Source of the DNA: Vacuolonema iberomarrocanum LEGE 07170
GTDB taxonomy: Bacteria; Cyanobacteriota; Cyanobacteriia; Elainellales; Elainellaceae
Assembly: GCA_015207365.1 (NCBI GenBank)
Contig: JADEXA010000061.1
Span: 1 to 43,889, forward strand
Direction: 5' to 3'
DNA: 43,889 bases
Shown one piece after another: positions 42,601 to 43,889 of the stretch; position 1 is the first letter of the stretch; every line of letters starts with the position of its first letter. The position numbers and the translations under genes are program-made. The notes beneath the pieces were generated by a model. The model worked only from the letters and a program-made list of their open reading frames with translations, made no database searches and was not told where the DNA came from.

Positions 42601-43583
42601 AGCTCAATATCATCAAACAGCGCACCCTCTGGTGGGGTGTTTCCGTTGCCACAATCATCATTGGTTTTCTGGCGATGCTGCTCTCCTGGCAGCAGTTTGG
42701 CGCACCCCTCCGCCCCAGCCTTGACTTTGTGGGAGGCACAAGGCTGCAACTAGAACTGGTTTGCGCCCGCACGGAAAGTTGCGATGGCCCCATCGACCCG
42801 GCGCAGGTACGGGAGATTCTGGCAACGGAGGGACTGGAAGGCAGCAGCCTTCAGGTCGTGGGCGATCAGCAAAATGCCCTCTCCATCCGCACGACCACCC
42901 TCGATGTAGAACAGCGGGAAGCCCTGCTGCAAACCCTGGAAGCCGAGCTGGGCGACATTGACCCCACCCTCATTCAAATCGACACCGTCGGCCCTACCCT
43001 CGGACGCCAAATCTTCATCTCTGGGTTAACGGCTCTGGGAGCGGCGTTTCTGGGCATCATGCTCTATCTCAGCTTCCGCTTCCAGACTGACTATGCCGCC
43101 TTTGCCATCATTGCGATATTACACGATGTGCTGATTACCCTCGGCTTCTTTGCCATTATGGGGCTCGCCTTTGGGGTCGAAGCCGACAGCCTGTTCATCG
43201 TGGCGCTCCTCACCATCGCTGGCTTCTCGGTCAACGACACGGTCGTCATCTACGATCGCGTCCGAGAAACCATCCGCACCAACCCCGGTGACCACATCAA
43301 CGACATTATCGATGCTGCCGTCAACCAAACCCTGACGCGCTCCATCAACACCACCTTCACCACCGTCCTCTCCCTCGTCGCTATCTTCCTCTTCGGCGGC
43401 GAAACCCTCAAATACTTCGCCCTCGCCCTCATCGTCGGCTTCATCGCCGGAGCCTACTCCAGCATCTTCGTCGCCAGTACCCTCCTCGCCTTCTGGCGCG
43501 AACGCACCGGAAATGCCTATGTCAAAGCAGCACCCCCAGAGGATGCAGAACCACCCACCGATCCCTCCGTTCCGACCATTTGA
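42597..43583 (+). CDS. secF: Protein translocase subunit SecF
   Basis: A 328-residue partner of SecD with six expected membrane helices. The first helix is followed by the periplasmic DFVGGTRLQLEL segment, and the last five form the RND-like core with YLSFRFQTDYAAFAIIAILHDVLITLGFF, GFSVNDTVVIYDRVRE and SINTTFTTVLSLVAIFLFGGETLKYFALALIVGFIAGAYSSIFVAS (quoted only in part: SINTTFTTVLSLVAIFLFGG). These are the SecF signatures, including the conserved D...VNDTVVIYDR block. The ATG at 42597 overlaps the secD stop by 4 bp. It ends with an acidic proline-rich tail. No other sec gene follows; a hairpin repeat and an insertion element come next. Confidence 0.96.
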   Translation: MKLNIIKQRTLWWGVSVATIIIGFLAMLLSWQQFGAPLRPSLDFVGGTRLQLELVCARTESCDGPIDPAQVREILATEGLEGSSLQVVGDQQNALSIRTTTLDVEQREALLQTLEAELGDIDPTLIQIDTVGPTLGRQIFISGLTALGAAFLGIMLYLSFRFQTDYAAFAIIAILHDVLITLGFFAIMGLAFGVEADSLFIVALLTIAGFSVNDTVVIYDRVRETIRTNPGDHINDIIDAAVNQTLTRSINTTFTTVLSLVAIFLFGGETLKYFALALIVGFIAGAYSSIFVASTLLAFWRERTGNAYVKAAPPEDAEPPTDPSVPTI

Positions 43584-43603
43584 TAGGGTCAGTTCAAGCC
43601 TGT

Positions 43604-43679
43604 AGGTTGGTGTTGAATAAAGTGAAACCCAGACAACAGCAGAGGTTTTGTTGGGTTTCGCGTATGCTCAACTCAACCT
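43604..43679. repeat. Inverted repeat element after secF
   Basis: Nested inverted segments: AGGTTG (43604) with CAACCT (43674-43679), and GAAACCCA (43624-43631) with TGGGTTTC (43652-43659). The pattern (AGGTTG...GAAACCCA...TGGGTTTC...CAACCT) is a common cyanobacterial intergenic repeat. It may also fold as a transcript-end structure for the secDF operon, but no T tract follows. Confidence 0.65.
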
Positions 43680-43765
43680 GCTGGTTGCTGCGATCACCCC
43701 CTAAGACCTAAAACAAACTTTGCCGAAACCCCTTTAAAACAAAACTCTGGTATGAAAGTGATTCA

Positions 43766-43889
43766 TATAGCGTTTCCTATTCTAGTGAGGTACACTTAGA
43801 ATAGAATGTTTATTTCCTAGGGGACGACTTGAGGTGCAACCCTATTCGCTTGACTTCCGTAAAAAGATTATCGATATCTACGTTAAAGA
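43766..43889 (+). mobile_element. Left end of an IS630-type insertion sequence, cut by the window
   Basis: From about 43766 (TATAGCGTTTCCTATTC...) the sequence has the look of an insertion-sequence terminal repeat, with a possible TA target at its start. The transposase gene begins at 43834. The right end lies beyond the window, so the full extent and target duplication cannot be checked. Confidence 0.65.
43834..43889 (+). CDS. IS630-family transposase, N-terminal fragment
   Basis: Eighteen codons are visible: GTG start, then QPYSLDFRKKIIDIYVK, running off the window end. This opening (PYS.D.R.KII..Y) is the start of the helix-turn-helix region of IS630-type transposases, very common in cyanobacteria. 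A purine run AGGGGA lies about 10 nt upstream of the GTG. Whether the gene is intact cannot be told. Confidence 0.75.
   Translation, partial: MQPYSLDFRKKIIDIYVK

Overview
The window is a stretch of cyanobacterial chromosome. The HIP1 octamer GCGATCGC recurs throughout, and many genes are typical of cyanobacteria: a 4-Cys Ser/Thr kinase, DUF1361 and DUF1688 proteins, early-type CbiD, and the divergent PerR/type II peroxiredoxin pair known from Synechocystis. Dense small hairpin repeats (MITE-like) and the left end of an IS630-type element suggest a filamentous or otherwise repeat-rich genome. The species cannot be named from this. No rRNA, tRNA or CRISPR array was seen.

Layout. 1-2.4 kb: a long palindrome, then a TPR protein whose last codons are tandemly repeated (43-bp unit) past the stop. 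2.6-3.6 kb: a duplicated RTX-like secreted protein (minus), followed by about 1.2 kb without a clear gene. 4.8-6.3 kb: an ECF sigma factor and its membrane anti-sigma factor. 6.3-7.7 kb: perR and a type II peroxiredoxin, divergent around two palindromes. 7.7-9.3 kb: two abutting MITEs, other hairpins and a 73-aa conserved protein. 9.3-11.2 kb: an AT-rich, HIP1-free island with a convergent TcmP / three-Cys-motif (Gp37/Gp68, DUF5131) pair, probably acquired. 11.5-16.6 kb: an ammonium transporter fused to a SpoIIE-type phosphatase, and a double-GAF histidine kinase. 17.4-22.4 kb: a small conserved protein, cytosine deaminase, CbiD and GMP synthase.

22.4-24.5 kb: a cluster of phased DnaA boxes (candidate oriC or DnaA-binding locus), a PsiE-like protein and an ABC-2-type ATPase without a permease. 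24.6-27.4 kb: an OsmF/OpuB-type osmoprotectant importer (permease, ATPase, lipoprotein). 27.8-31.8 kb: a membrane-anchored beta-propeller-like protein, a 2OG-Fe(II) oxygenase and a DUF1688/URC4 protein. 31.9-34.9 kb: a DUF1361 membrane protein, then an alpha/beta hydrolase and an LPLAT acyltransferase that look like the two halves of plant phytyl ester synthases. 35.2-38.3 kb: a Ser/Thr kinase and a periplasmic-binding-type receptor in one operon. 38.6-43.6 kb: polyphosphate kinase and the secD-secF operon. The window ends inside an IS630 transposase gene.

Themes are stress and nutrient sensing (PerR, ECF sigma, histidine kinase, Ser/Thr kinase, Amt-SpoIIE), nitrogen and pyrimidine use (Amt, CodA, DUF1688, GuaA), phosphate (PsiE, PPK), and many hairpin repeats in the intergenic spaces. 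Protein families were assigned by recognition of motifs and remembered homologues; no database search was run.
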